64,000 bases of DNA from Candidatus Sedimenticola sp. (ex Thyasira tokunagai) (GTDB taxonomy: Bacteria > Pseudomonadota > Gammaproteobacteria > Chromatiales > Chromatiaceae). The notes beneath the pieces are model-generated. The model was not told the DNA's origin and did not search any database. It saw only the letters and a program-made list of their open reading frames with translations. The stretch spans positions 2,728,598 through 2,792,597 of the forward strand of contig CP134874.1 in assembly GCA_037318855.1 (NCBI GenBank), in the 5' to 3' direction. Numbering within the stretch: position 1 is the stretch's first letter; each line of letters opens with the position of its first letter. Of this stretch, positions 1 through 10,168 are shown one piece after another. The translations under genes were made by a program, and so were the position numbers.

Positions 1-576
1 AGGGTCTGGCCTGCTGGTCTCAACCGTCCAGTGGTGGGGGCCACTCCCCTGCTGCCCATGAGAAATGATCCGACTGAACCCGTCCAGTGCTGTCCGGTAC
101 TCAGTCCCGTCGACCCCGACGGCGCCACTGATGGCGATCAGGCGTTGGCCATCAAGACAGAAACGGTCATTGTCATTGAGCTGCACGCCCCGGTTGAATC
201 CATCCTGTACCCGGGTGGCACCACAGCGATGAATGGAGGAGAAGCCGCCCAGAGAGAACCCCACACCCAACAGGCCGTTGCCGCTGCCGCTGTTGTAGTT
301 GATGGAGAGCTCGGGTTGCATGCCCGCCACGCCTGCGGGGATACCGATGGGGAGGGTGTAGCCTGCGCCGCCACTCTGATCGACGGATAACTCACCGGGG
401 GTGAATCCCGCCACAGTAGCTGCCGCGGCCGGGAGAGTGGTGAAAATGGTGAGAATGGTGAGAATGGGGGGAAAAACGACAAAGGCGATCAGTAAGATGA
501 ACAGGCGGGATTTAATTCTGATGTTCTGTTTTTTTACGGAAGAAAAAATGGGCGTTATCGAGCGGCGATTGACCAT
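1..576 (-). CDS. SpvB/RHS-type secreted protein, N-terminal part (cut by window edge)
   Basis: Reading from an ATG at 576 leftwards gives 192 codons without a stop. Residues about 25-52 form a hydrophobic signal peptide (LFILLIAFVVF...TLPAAAA). After it comes the SpvB-like start of RHS/insecticidal-toxin-type proteins: GELSVDQSGGAGYTLPI, then NYNSGSGNGLLGVGFSLGG, then IHRCGATRVQDG and FCLDGQRLIAI. The same motif order occurs in the RHS gene ending at 39702, which suggests a second member of the same toxin family. The SpvB region usually forms part of the shell that encloses a C-terminal toxin; that part lies outside the window. The start is the first ATG before the signal peptide and could be later. 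It is transcribed away from the CRISPR array. Confidence 0.8.
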   Translation of the reverse strand, partial: MVNRRSITPIFSSVKKQNIRIKSRLFILLIAFVVFPPILTILTIFTTLPAAAATVAGFTPGELSVDQSGGAGYTLPIGIPAGVAGMQPELSINYNSGSGNGLLGVGFSLGGFSSIHRCGATRVQDGFNRGVQLNDNDRFCLDGQRLIAISGAVGVDGTEYRTALDGFSRIISHGQQGSGPHHWTVETSRPDP

Positions 577-1017
577 TGTTATCTCTGGTTCCGTTAACGT
601 CTTATTTTCTATCTGGCCGCGAGGCCGCTCTTGATCTGCCTTTTCTCCTTGGTCCCTGGCTGAAATTCGGGAGTAACCTCCCTTGGCCGCACAGATAACA
701 CGAGCAAAAATCGCACTATTTTTTTAGTGTGTCAATACCCTGCTCCCCTATCGGTTGAGTTTGATCAGGCGGAATTTTTCAAATCCCCGACTTCCTCGAA
801 GGATCATTGATCATCTAGTTCGCCTCAGGTGCGAACCATAAGCTGCCAGTGAATCACCGGTCGGTTCGCGAAGCTCTTTAACAGCATGAAAGAATTAGAG
901 TTTTCTTATGTGATAGTGAGTGATCACTGTGATAAGTCGGTTTACTTTCTATGTAATCCAGCGGTTCGCGGGATTGTGTGGTAAAACTCTTACAGTTCCA
1001 TCAGTTAGCATGGGGCG
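577..1017. promoter_or_regulatory. AT-rich intergenic region with probable CRISPR leader
   Basis: No gene is supported here. The right half (about 850-1017) directly precedes the first CRISPR repeat and is AT-rich, as leaders are; it probably contains the array promoter. The left half should contain the promoter of the divergent SpvB-like gene. A short palindromic stretch lies near 923-942 (GTGAGTGATCACTGTGATAA). The leader side is inferred because the opposite end of the array has a truncated repeat, the usual sign of the distal end. Confidence 0.5.
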
Positions 1018-1760
1018 GTCGCCCTCCACGCGAGGGCGCAGATTGAAACTGATTTAAATGCTTTGTTAAATCCATCGCTTTAGGTCGCCCTCCACGCGAG
1101 GGCGCAGATTGAAACGAGGCTCAAAGCCTGCTCGATTTGAGGCTCAAAGGTCGCCCTCCACGCGAGGGCGCGGATTGAAACAAAAATCTGGTCTAGATGA
1201 TGAGAAATCAGACCTAGGTCGCCCTCCACGCGAGGGCGCGGATTGAAACCCATGAAGTGTTTGATCCTCCTAGAAGTAAGAGTGTCGCCCTCCACGCGAG
1301 GGCGCGGATTGAAACATCCCCTACATCTTGAGTATTCACCCCATGATGGTCGCCCTCCACGCGAGGGCGCGGATTGAAACATGTGGTCTGTGTTGTATGG
1401 CTCAGTCGGTCGAATCGCCCTCCACGCGAGGGCGCGGATTGAAACTCCTGCCGCAGATACTCCAGCTCGCTTTCTAAGCGTCGCCCTCCACGCGAGGGCG
1501 CGGATTGAAACAGTAGGAGATCAGAATGTTTCACAGCAAATTGCGTCGCCCTCCACGCGAGGGCGCGGATTGAAACTGTGGGACAACAATGTAAATGGGT
1601 TGCGGACGGATGTCGTCCTCCACGCGAGGGCGCGGATTGAAACACTAAGTGATACTGATCAAAATGAGGCACTCCAAAATGTCGCCCTCCACGCGAGGGC
1701 GCGGATTGAAACCCCTTATGGGCACCGAGAAGAACACCCCATCTTAGTCGCCCTCCACGC
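1018..1760 (+). CRISPR. Orphan CRISPR array, type I-C-like repeat, 11 spacers
   Basis: Eleven 32-nt repeats start at 1018, 1084, 1150, 1218, 1284, 1349, 1414, 1480, 1545, 1612 and 1681. A twelfth (1747-1760) keeps only the first 14 bases. The repeat begins GTCGCCCTCC, has a hairpin core (CGCCCTC/GAGGGCG) and ends GGATTGAAAC, the pattern of type I-C repeats. The first two repeats carry A instead of G at base 23, the one at 1414 starts with A, and the one at 1612 has a C-to-T change. Spacers are 33-37 nt. No cas gene lies in the window, so the machinery must be elsewhere or absent. The truncated right-hand repeat implies that the leader is on the left and new spacers are added near 1018. Confidence 0.96.
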
Positions 1761-2028
1761 TAAAAGCGGAGCTTAATCAGAGGTTCCCTAGAGGGAACTT
1801 ACCCTGTAATGGGTCATTAGATCGCTGATGCATTTTCCCTGATGTTAATGGCCATCTAACCCGCATGTTTCACCCAGCATTCGATTCGATGCTTTTTAAC
1901 CCATACTAAGCAAGTCAGAAGCAAGATAGGAATGTATATCTTATCGAAGGTGGTTTTCTGACAATCAAAGCACACCTCCCCCTTACCCCCATTGTTTATC
2001 ATCGTGCCGGGGCGGCACTCCTTGAGAA
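1761..2028. other. Spacer between CRISPR array and IS1380 remnant
   Basis: No convincing gene. There is a short hairpin (GGTTCCC/GGGAAC) near 1782-1798. The right-hand part presumably includes the 3' end of the IS1380 copy, but I could not identify its terminal inverted repeat. Confidence 0.4.
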
Positions 2029-3344
2029 CTATCCGGGTCGCAGACGAGCAACCACCAAGGCGAAGAGATCCTGATAAGGGTAAGCGCTGGAGAGCAGGAA
2101 GCGGATACGGCGCGTATTGCGCAGCATAACTGCACCGATCTTTAACAACTTGATCCGAAGCGTGCCTACTTGGCCTCTCGCCAGTTCTGTGCCCTTGAGC
2201 GCCAACCGGCGGATACTCTCCATCAGCACATAAGCCAGGCTGGAGAGGAGTAACCGGAACTGATTCGCCCACCAATAGTGGGCACTGGTACGATCTGCAA
2301 AGAGCCCCATCTGCTGCTCTTTAATCCGGTTCTCCATCTCGCCACGGGCACAGTAGAGATCATCGTAGAGTGCCTGCTTGTCACCTTCCAGATTGGTGAC
2401 GATGAAACGTGGATTGCGCCCCTTGTCTGTGACCTCCAGCTTAGCAATGACCTGGCGAGTATGTTTCCAACTCTTGGCGGCATAGTGCAACCGGAAGAAC
2501 TCCCGCTGTTTCTCGCCAGTCAGTTCGACAAGTTGTTCAACAATCTGCATACCCGGTTCAATCATCTGCTCCAGCCGCTTATTGCGGGCAATACCAATGA
2601 TGTACTTCACACCACGGCGTTCACACCAGTCCAGCATTCTATGGCGACAGAACCCGGAGTCTCCTCGGAAGATGATCCTGAACATCGGGCCATTCCTGGC
2701 GCAGCCGTTTCGTCAGTAACGCCAGAATCGCCCATGTATGTTTCGCCCCGTCAACATTGCTGGGCCTCAGGTAGCTGATGAGCAATTGATCACCACAAAA
2801 AGACATAGAGGGAAGAAAACAGTAGTGGCCATAATAGCCATGGAAAAAGCGTCCCTCCTGCATACCATGAACTTGATCATCGGTGGCATCAAAGTCCAGG
2901 ATCAACTCATCGGGAGGAGAGTCAAAAGAAGCGATGAATTGGTCGATCAACACCCTATGGATATCGACTGCCGCCTTTCTTCCAGTACGGCCCTCAAGCC
3001 GACAGAGGGTAGACTGACTACCCAATTTCTGTTCCCGGTCGACAGCCGTCTGCAAAGCAGGATCATTACGCAGGGTTTTGTGATCGTTGAGGTCTTCATA
3101 GCCCAAGCCTAGACCGTAAACACGTTGTCGTAGCAGGCTCAGTTGGGAGTGAGTGATGTAATCAGGATTTCGCGGATCTGGAATGACGGCATCAACCGCT
3201 TTCATTAAACCGAGTCGCCTGTCGATCTGTCTCAGTAGAAGCACACCCCCATCTGAAGTAATGTCGCCGCCGCTAAAATTCGGCCTGTACCTTGCGGCGT
3301 TTAAGGACTGGAAATTCCAGAACAGTTTGGTTACAGTTTGTCAC
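2029..3344 (-). pseudogene. IS1380-family transposase, broken by two frameshifts
   Basis: This is a near-identical paralogue of the copy starting at 4981. The N-terminus reads TNCNQTV.EFPVLKRRKVQAEF, then GGDITSDGGVLLLRQID, the typical IS1380 opening. DDE-type motifs follow (LILDFDATDDQVHG; IFRGDSGFCRH). Compared with the second copy there is one extra T near 3276 and one extra G near 2683, so the protein lies in three frames and should be inactive. The GTG start at 3344 matches the start of the other copy. The upstream terminal repeat (GTGAAATATTGGGG) ends at 3432. The C-terminal part is complete where the second copy is deleted, so together the two copies reconstruct the gene. Confidence 0.88.
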
Positions 3345-3432
3345 AGGCAGAATCCTTTTCGATTACAGTGTAAGTAACTGAATTATATCGAATATACGAG
3401 GATTCTGCCTTTTATTTTGTGAAATATTGGGG

Positions 3433-3570
3433 CTAAACTGCCCCACTTACGGCCAACAATTTTCACCCACTCCCCTGGGTATTTCAGAGGCCACAAGGCC
3501 TCAACCTCACCTCAAATTCCTCCCGATTTCCTCAAAACCTCCTCATGGATCACCTCAAGAAACAGCGTAT
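3433..3570. other. Intergenic stretch beside IS1380, no gene seen
   Basis: Low-complexity runs of CCTCA and CTCC; nothing coding or regulatory was recognised. It ends at the junction with the structured element at 3571. Confidence 0.4.
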
Positions 3571-3856
3571 TAAGCGAGTCTTCGACCTCGTGAAAGATTT
3601 TGGGACATCCCAGTCCCCAAAATCAACTCGGCCTTCGACAACCTATTAGTGCCCCGGCCGTCCTGGTCACTGACCGCTACGCGATAACATCGCAAGCTCG
3701 TTACCGCTTCGCAGTCAGTTCCCATTGACTGGACGCCGTGTTCGGATGCCTACTTTGCTTCCCCTCTGGCGCGCTGCGCGCACGACGGGTAAGCAGTGCG
3801 GCCTCACGGCTACCGGGGATTACCAGCCTTCGCTTCGCTCTCCATGGCTGGCAGCG
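3571..3856 (-). mobile_element. Structured-RNA mobile element, subfamily A-like (286 bp)
   Basis: The element orientation (CGCTG end first) is minus. It carries the 5' stem CCAGCC/GGCTGG and ends in ACTCGCTTA. Its 3' arm uses the variant hairpin with TTTTGGGGAC, shared with the copy at 10572, so it may be a recombinant of two subfamilies. Flanks in element orientation are CACC upstream and ATACGC downstream, without duplication. The interrupted sequence is not recognisable as a gene. Confidence 0.85.
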
Positions 3857-3882
3857 GGTGAATTTATATCTCCAGACAAAAG

Positions 3883-3917
3883 AAAACCCCCGACACCTCA
3901 CACGGGACGGGGGTTTT
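3883..3917. terminator. Strong hairpin with T-rich arm (bidirectional terminator-like)
   Basis: A perfect 10-bp stem pairs AAAACCCCCG (3883-3892) with CGGGGGTTTT (3908-3917). A-rich and T-rich ends give a U tract on both strands. A second perfect hairpin, CTGGATATTA/TAATATCCAG (3921-3951), follows. No intact gene abuts them, so they may be left over from a lost gene. Confidence 0.55.
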
Positions 3918-3951
3918 CAACTGGATATTATAGAGAAGAACTAATATCCAG

Positions 3952-4249
3952 CTGTGGAGACACGCAACGTGTGTTGCGGATGACACAATAAGAGACAGGT
4001 CATACCTAAATAAGGTTCATTAATTCGGTTAAACCTTCAAAACCTTGAGCAACCTTGGTGATTACTTGGTGATTACTTGAGTGCTCTTCAAGGATTACTT
4101 GAAGTACACCTTCACTTTTTCACTGTCATATAATCATTTAGCAGGTTTGTTATACAATGAATATGTTACGCATTAAGTTACGCGTTTTAATCGAATCCGA
4201 TGAGGAGATTGAGTGTTCCATAAACGGCCGTATAAGGATCAGGTACGCA
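3952..4249. other. Resolvase upstream region
   Basis: No gene seen. It contains repeats of GGTGATTACTT and of CTTCAAG/CTTGAAG around 4050-4110, then AT-rich sequence that may contain the resolvase promoter or res-type subsites. Assignment as a res site is a guess from its position. Confidence 0.3.
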
Positions 4250-4553
4250 TGAATATTGGCTACAGTCGAATCTCGAAGCCCCATGGCGCTCAATGTGACG
4301 ATCTGCAACACGATGCATTGATCGCGGCGGGCGTACTAAAAGAAAATATATATAGCGATAGCGTCTCAGGACGCCAGGAGAAGCGCCCTGGGCTTGATAG
4401 CTGCCTCAAAGCCCTAAGAGAAGGGGATACCCTATTGGTTTGGAAGCTGGACCGCTTAGGGCGCGATCTGAAGCATCTGGTGACCACGGTTCAGGATCTG
4501 GAGACGCGCGGGGTCAGTTTTAAGGTGCTGACGCTGACCTCCCTGGAGAGCGA
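4250..4553 (+). pseudogene. Serine resolvase/invertase, N-terminal catalytic half, truncated
   Basis: From ATG 4250 the protein reads MNIGYSRIS, where the last Ser is the expected nucleophile, then AGVLKENIYSDSVSGR, then LREGDTLLVWKLDRLGRDLKHL, the standard catalytic-domain motifs of Tn3-type resolvases. About 94 residues are genuine (through FKVLT). At 4532 the gene runs into the start of an old structured-element copy, and at 4554 into a nested younger copy, so the rest of the catalytic domain and the HTH domain are missing. It may come from the same Tn3-type transposon as the transposase fragment near 26780. Confidence 0.85.
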
Positions 4554-4880
4554 TAAGCGAGTCTTCGATTTCGTGATGCAAAACGGGACATCCAAGTCCC
4601 CCTTTTGCACTCAATCTTCGACAGCCTATTAGTACCCCGGCCGTCCTGGTCACTAACCGCTACGCGATAACATCGCAAGCTCGTTACCGCTTCGCAGTCA
4701 GTTCCCATTGACTGGACGCCGTGTTCGGATGCCTACTTTGCTTCCCCTCTGGCGCGCTGCGCGCACGACGGGTAAGCAGTGCGGCCTCACGGCTACCGGG
4801 GATTACCAGCCCTCGCTTCGCTCTCCATGGCTGGCAGCGAGCGAAGGCGGTTAATCCCTGGTAGCGATTAGGGCGCACTG
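4532..4880 (+). mobile_element. Older structured-element copy, truncated and interrupted by a nested copy
   Basis: CGCTGACCTCCCTGGAGAGC at 4532 is the 5' end of an element. It continues across the nested copy as AGCGAAGGCGGTTAATCCC at 4840, up to about 4880. The 5' stem can still pair (ACCTCC with GGCGGT, imperfect). Its 3' part is replaced by the IS1380 end. The upstream flank is CTGA, again C at position -4. This shows element-into-element insertion. Confidence 0.7.
4554..4839 (-). mobile_element. Structured-RNA mobile element, subfamily A (286 bp), nested
   Basis: A typical subfamily A copy, minus orientation. It lies inside the older copy at 4532: joining the flanks across it (GGAGAGCGA and AGCGAAGG) recreates the GAGAGCGAAGCGAAGG stretch seen in other copies. 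Upstream flank CGCT (C at -4). Nearly identical to the copies at 6872 and 7976. Confidence 0.9.
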
Positions 4881-4894
4881 TTTTTCCTCTAGCC

Positions 4895-6520
4895 CCAATA
4901 TTTCACAAAATAAAAGGCATAATTCCTGTATTATCGATATAATTCAGTTGCTTACACTGTGATCGAAAAGGATTCTGCCTGTGACAAACTGTAACCAAAC
5001 TGTTTTTGAATTTCCAGTCCTTAAACGCCGCAAGGTACAGGCAGAATTTAGCGGCGGCGACATTACTTCAGATGGGGGTGTGCTTCTACTGAGACAGATC
5101 GACCTGCGACTCGGTTTAATGAAAGCGGTTGATGCCGTCATTCCAGATCCGCGTAATCCTGATTACATCACTCACTCCCAACTGAGCCTGCTACGACAAC
5201 GTGTTTACGGTCTAAGCCTGGGCTATGAAGACCTCAACGATCACAAAACCCTGCGTAATGATCCTGCTTTGCAGACTGCTGTCGACCGGGAACAGGAGTT
5301 GGGCAGTCAGTCTACCCTCTGTCGGCTTGAGGGCCGGACTGGAAGAAAAGCGGCAGTCGATATCCATAGGGTGTTGATCGACCAATTCATCGCTTCTTTT
5401 GACTCTCCTCCTGATGAGTTGATCCTGGACTTTGATGCTACCGATGATCAAGTTCATGGTATGCAGGAGGGACGCTTTTTTCATGGCTATTATGACCACT
5501 ACTGCTTTCTTCCCCTCTATGTCTTTTGTGGTGATCAGTTGCTCGTCAGCTACCTGAGGCCCTGCAATATTGACGGGGCGAAACATACATGGGCGATTCT
5601 GGCGTTACTGACGAAACGACTGCGCCAGGAATGGCCCGATGTTCAGATCATCTTCCGGGGTGACTCCGGGTTCTGTCGCCATAGAATGCTGGACTGGTGT
5701 GAACGCCAGGGTGTGAAGTACATCGTTGGTATTGCCCGCAATAAGCGACTGGAGCAGATGATTGAACCGGCCATGCAGATTGTTGAACAACTTGTCGAGC
5801 TTACCGGCGAGAAACAGCGTGAGTTCTTCCGGTTGCACTATGCCGCCAAGAGTTGGAAACATACTCGCCAGGCCCAAGAGTGTCGCTACCTCGTGAAAGA
5901 TTTTGGGACATCCAAGTCTCCAAAATCAACTCGCCTACGCGACAGCCATTATGCCCCGACCGTCCTGCGTACGTCACGATTCCGTATTGCACATTGCAGC
6001 AAAGCTGCTTGTGCACTACTCCATCATGACTCCCACAATGACTCTACGGCGTTTCGGGTGCGCTCCTTGTATGCCCTACATCGCTCCCTGCCGGTCGCAA
6101 TTCCGGCCATACAACCGCGCCTACGCCTATAGGGGACTTATCGCCTCGGCTTTCAGCCTTCCATGGCGATCAGCGATTGCCAAGTTGGAGGTCACAGACA
6201 AGGGACGCAATCCACGTTTTATCGTCACCAATCCGGAAGGTGACAAGCAGGCACTCTACGATGATCTCTACTGTGCCCGTGGCTAGATGGAGAACCGGAT
6301 TAAAGAGCAGCAGATGGGATTACCGGTTACTCCTCTCCAGCCCTGGCTTATGTGCTGATGGAGAGGATCCGCCGGTTGGCGCTCAAGGGCACAGAGCTGG
6401 CGCGTGCCCAGGTAGGCACACTTCGGATCAAGTTGTTAAAGATCGGTGCAGTTATGCTGCGCAATACGCGCCGTATCCGCTTCCTGCTCTCCAGCGCTTA
6501 CCCCCATCAAGATCTCTTCG
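4895..6520 (+). pseudogene. IS1380-family transposase, interrupted and partly deleted
   Basis: The left terminal repeat CCCCAATATTTCAC lies near 4895 and the GTG start is at 4981. The N-terminal 298 codons are intact and match the copy at 2029-3344. A 301-bp structured element sits at 5875-6175; removing it restores RQAIAKLEVTDKGRN exactly as in the paralogue. Further damage: an in-frame TAG replaces GAG at 6283-6285 (YCARG then stop), and about 50 bp are missing after QQMG. At about 6520 (AYPHQDLF) the gene is fused to a group II intron reverse transcriptase. No active transposase can be made. Confidence 0.88.
5875..6175 (-). mobile_element. Structured-RNA mobile element, subfamily C (301 bp), in IS1380 transposase
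   Basis: Plus-strand sequence starts CAAGAGTGTCGC and ends GATCAGCG; element orientation is minus. The intact paralogue reads CGCCAGGTCATTGC and this one CGCCAGGCC-element-ATTGC, so insertion added nothing and removed nothing. Upstream flank CAAT (C at -4). The 5' stem is ATCGCC/GGCGAT. Confidence 0.92.
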
Positions 6521-7330
6521 GAGAGGTCACCCGTGGGGACAACACATTCGATTTTCGCGGATTTACCCACTGCCGGGCGAGAACGAGGCGAGGTTATTGG
6601 GTTATCAAGCGCAAGACTGCGCGCAAGAAAGTCAGGAAAACCGTTCAAGCCCTATGGACCTGGAGCCGTAACAACTGGCACCAGGATCTGAAGAAGCAGT
6701 ACAGAATTTTGTGCTCGAAACTTCGGGGGCACTACCAGTACTTTGGTGTTCGCTGCAATATGCGAGCGATGGAGGTAGTTCTTCACCATGCAAGGCGTGG
6801 ATTGAGGTTCTGGTTAAATCGTCGTAGTAGCAAGAAGACGCTGACCTGGGAGAAGTACGAAAAGCTGATGGTAAGCGAGTCTTCGATTTCGTGATGCAAA
6901 ACGGGACATCCAAGTCCCCCTTTTGCACTCAATCTTCGACAGCCTATTAGTACCCCGGCCGTCCTGGTCACTAACCGCTACGCGATAACATCGCAAGCTC
7001 GTTACCGCTTCGCAGTCAGTTCCCATTGACTGGACGCCGTGTTCGGATGCCTACTTTGCTTCCCCTCTGGCGCGCTGCGCGCACGACGGGTAAGCAGTGC
7101 GGCCTCACGGCTACCGGGGATTACCAGCCCTCGCTTCGCTCTCCATGGCTGGCAGCGAAAGTATGCCGTTACCGCGACCCGGAATCATCCACAATGTCTA
7201 AGAGTTTGCAGGGTAGTAAAGTTATGCATCGGAGGTGTGTTGCCCCTCTGATTACCGAGGAACCGGATGACCGAATTGGTCACGTCCGGATCTGTGGGGG
7301 GGATGGTCAGCGATGGCCGTCTCTACCTGG
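6521..7330 (+). pseudogene. Group II intron remnant: RT/maturase C-terminus plus domains V-VI
   Basis: From about 6521 the frame reads GEVTRGDNTFDFRGF, then WVIKRKTARKKVRKTV, then WRFWLNRRSSKKTL or its variant: the thumb/maturase end of a group II intron reverse transcriptase. The N-terminal RT part is absent and IS1380 sequence is fused in its place. A structured element (6872-7157) splits the last codons. The intact paralogue at 45210-45698 gives the continuous reading MESMPLPRPKIIHNV. Downstream, GAACCGGATGACC...GGTCACGTCCGGATC (about 7260-7293) folds as domain V, followed by a G-rich domain VI. Confidence 0.82.
6872..7157 (-). mobile_element. Structured-RNA mobile element, subfamily A (286 bp), in intron RT
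   Basis: Flanks CTGATGG and AAAGTATG join to the sequence CTGATGGAAAGTATG, found uninterrupted in the paralogue near 45240-45260. This is a direct empty-site comparison: no duplication and no deletion. Upstream flank CTTT (C at -4). Confidence 0.93.
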
Positions 7331-7348
7331 AGGTCGAAGACTCACTTG
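7331..7348 (+). mobile_element. 3' end fragment of a structured element at the intron 3' junction
   Basis: AGGTCGAAGACTCACTTG is the 3' terminus of an element. It directly follows the end of the group II intron domain VI (CTCTACCTGG). The same junction occurs in reverse at 45064-45085. The intron therefore lies inside an element, between its 3' hairpin and its 3' terminus. Confidence 0.65.
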
Positions 7349-7539
7349 ACCACCCAACGAGGTCGGCTTCTGCAGTGGTGATTAAGGAGCTCAATACTGA
7401 GCCTGCATGTTCCCCTGTCAACGCTTAGCCACTACCCTTACGGGCAGCTGTCCATGACTCGACGCCACAGCGGGTCGCTACCCCTTACTTGTATAGAGGA
7501 CTTTCACCTCCAATCTGGTGCCAGCTTTCGCTTGGCGCA
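7349..7539. other. Unassigned sequence between intron remnant and IS66 fragment
   Basis: No open frame of note. It may be decayed transposon sequence; nothing specific was recognised. Confidence 0.3.
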
Positions 7540-7903
7540 CTGGGTGTCCTGGAGTTTTTTACTATCCCGCCAAAACCCAGTGGAAGACGGGGAAGGATAG
7601 CGAAGTCAGATGTCCATAATCTCTGGGAACGACTAAAGAAACATGGGACCGCTGTGCTGTTGTTTGCTGCAGACCCCTTGTCAATGGCTAACAGAACTGA
7701 CCCTATGTCGCATTTACAAATAACCGCGCTGAGCGTGACCTGAGAATGGCAAAGGTGAAGCAGAAGGTATCCGGTTGTTTCAGAGTAGAGCAGTATGCAC
7801 AAGCCTACTGCCGAATTTCAAGCTACTTGCAGACTATGGCCAACAAGGTGCACAATCCATTGATTGCTATTCAGATGGCTCTGGCCGGTGAGTTTGATCT
7901 GTA
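7540..7903 (+). pseudogene. IS66-family transposase, C-terminal fragment
   Basis: Two frames together give a recognisable IS66 C-terminus: FTIPPKPSGRRGRIAKSDVH, NLWERLKKHGTAVLLF, then NNRAERDLRMAKVKQKVSG and CISSYLQT-like YCRISSYLQTMANKVHNPL, ending in TAA at 7903. A frameshift lies near 7700. The catalytic N-terminal half is missing. Confidence 0.75.
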
Positions 7904-7975
7904 AGGGGGGGTGAGTAGTTACGCCCTAAGAAGCCTAAGTAAGTGCCATTCTCCCCTGACCTGAATATGAAAACA

Positions 7976-8261
7976 TAAGCGAGTCTTCGATTTCGTGATG
8001 CAAAACGGGACATCCAAGTCCCCCTTTTGCACTCAATCTTCGACAGCCTATTAGTACCCCGGCCGTCCTGGTCACTAACCGCTACGCGATAACATCGCAA
8101 GCTCGTTACCGCTTCGCAGTCAGTTCCCATTGACTGGACGCCGTGTTCGGATGCCTACTTTGCTTCCCCTCTGGCGCGCTGCGCGCACGACGGGTAAGCA
8201 GTGCGGCCTCACGGCTACCGGGGATTACCAGCCCTCGCTTCGCTCTCCATGGCTGGCAGCG
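7976..8261 (-). mobile_element. Structured-RNA mobile element, subfamily A (286 bp), upstream of the DM9-like gene
   Basis: Upstream flank CATC (C at -4), downstream TGTTTTC. It ends 15 bp before the ATG at 8277, so it sits in the presumed leader of that gene and may have separated the gene from its promoter. Confidence 0.9.
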
Positions 8262-10168
8262 GATGAGAAAATAGATATGAAGTCGAAAATGGACAAGCAG
8301 ATATTTTTGTTGTTATTGATACTTGTTTCAGGGGTGGTTGTATTACAACCTGCTGAAGCGGCAGGAGTATGTTTGGGTAGGGTGCAGGCTGCAGATGACT
8401 ATACTGTTGAAGATCTTGTCAATTATGATAAGAGCATGATACCACCCGAGGAAGATGTTTCTTCTGTGCTAGAAGCCAGTGATGCAGAACTTTTTTCTGA
8501 GGAGGCTGTAATCGATAGCTTGTCGACTGAAGAGGCAGCTGCAGCCTCAGAAGCTTTGACAGGTCTGGCAGAAGGTTTCGTGATTTCTATTCTGGGATCG
8601 ATCGGAGGAATTATTGACACATTCAGTAATCCAAATGCTACTGACCTGGATAAGGCGGCAGCCACACTTTCATGGGTTCCCGTTATTGGAGAAATTTTAG
8701 GTTTTCTCGATATGAGTATACATGAACAACAGCAGAGAGAAGCACGGGTAAAGGCGAATGCAGAAGCCAAGCACCTGAACTACATCAGACAGTATGAAAC
8801 ACTTGTCACTGAAGCAGCAGATATCAATAAACTGCTGGATGTTGCAAGAGAAGCATTTTCACGGGAAGCACTGGAGGCTGCTATTTCCCAGGACTTGAAA
8901 ACCATGACGAACGACACCTATGTGAATTATCGTAAGCGTGGGCGGAAGTCGGCCTGGGGTATTGACCATTACTATGCTGCCAAAATTGTAGCTGCTGGCT
9001 TTCCGACAACGGATAATAATTATGCTCCGGAGACGCATTTTGGCCAGATGAGAGCAATCATGAAACTCCTTATTGAAGAGAGCACGGCATCAGATAGTTT
9101 TCGCACTGAATATTTTGAGGGACTTCTGCAAAACTCACTGTTGGTGAATGATGAAACTGCGATGGATTTATGTCGGAATGGCTTATATGGGACAGACAGT
9201 CGTTATAAGTGCGGAAGTTTGCTTCTCAATCTGTATGCAGATGAAGTCGAACGTTTTGCTTTAACGGGGACAGGTCAATTCAATCAATTGATGATAGAGT
9301 ATGTTCAGGTAAGAAACTATACTTTGGCAAAAATGAAAGCGCATGCTGTCAACGACCTGGCAAAGGCAGCATCTGCTTTTTATGATGACCAGCATTTTCA
9401 CTATAAACATGCGGTGAGCTATAGCATTAAACAAAAGATTGAAAGCACGATCAAATCGGCTGCAAAAAATGAATTTTTTATAGCCAATAATCTGGACTCG
9501 TATGGAAGAAATAGAGATTCTGCATGTTGGAAAATAGAATACTACAACTGCTTAACGGGCACGGAGCATTGCCATAAGATCTATCAGGATAATCCGAATA
9601 TGCTTCCACTGTGTTACCACTATGCTGCAGATACCACATCATATTGCGATGCCCGTAAGGTTTATCAGTGTGAAATGGTAACTTATGATCCGCAGAAAGA
9701 TAGCCAGCTTCAGGCGGCCTTATCTGAACTCGATCTTATCTTCAGCACATGGACAGACAGTGATGATTGGCCCTTTCATCATTCAATGCTCGATCTTACA
9801 GGTTTTACAAATATGAATGTGGTAATTAACCCCTTTGCATTTACTGAATTTATAAGTGCTTCTTTTTCTGATGCTAATGGTGGGTACTCTCTTCCTGATG
9901 CATCGGATACTGCAGTCAGTGTTGATGGCATCTATTTGGGGAGTGTTGCACCTGAAGGAACTTATTCGAATGTTATCCCTGAAGACATAATAACTGTCAG
10001 AAGATTGATCGCTCAGGCTGTAGAGCTGGCTGGCAAAAAGCCTCAAAACAAATATGTGTGGAGTGCTACTCTGCCGACCATGAATGCTTCAAAGGTTTCT
10101 GGTACAGCGTCATCTTCGGATATTGGTTTGGTAGTACCAGATTTGCAGAACCAACAGCCCTTATCAAA

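Noticed and set aside
31..634. Plus-strand frames at the left edge (31-390, 401-634)
   Set aside because: They are antisense to the SpvB-like gene, whose motifs are clear on the minus strand.
1080..1776. Open frames of 100-152 codons across the CRISPR array
   Set aside because: They translate the repeat over and over (RPRVEGD, ALAWRAT); the array explains them.
7026..8400. Recurrent short proteins such as MTGRRVRMPTLLPLWRAARTT and MPGVRIAPEGIQRSHTNATS across several loci
   Set aside because: They are translations of the structured element. Subfamilies do not conserve the reading frame, and base changes follow stem pairing rather than codons.
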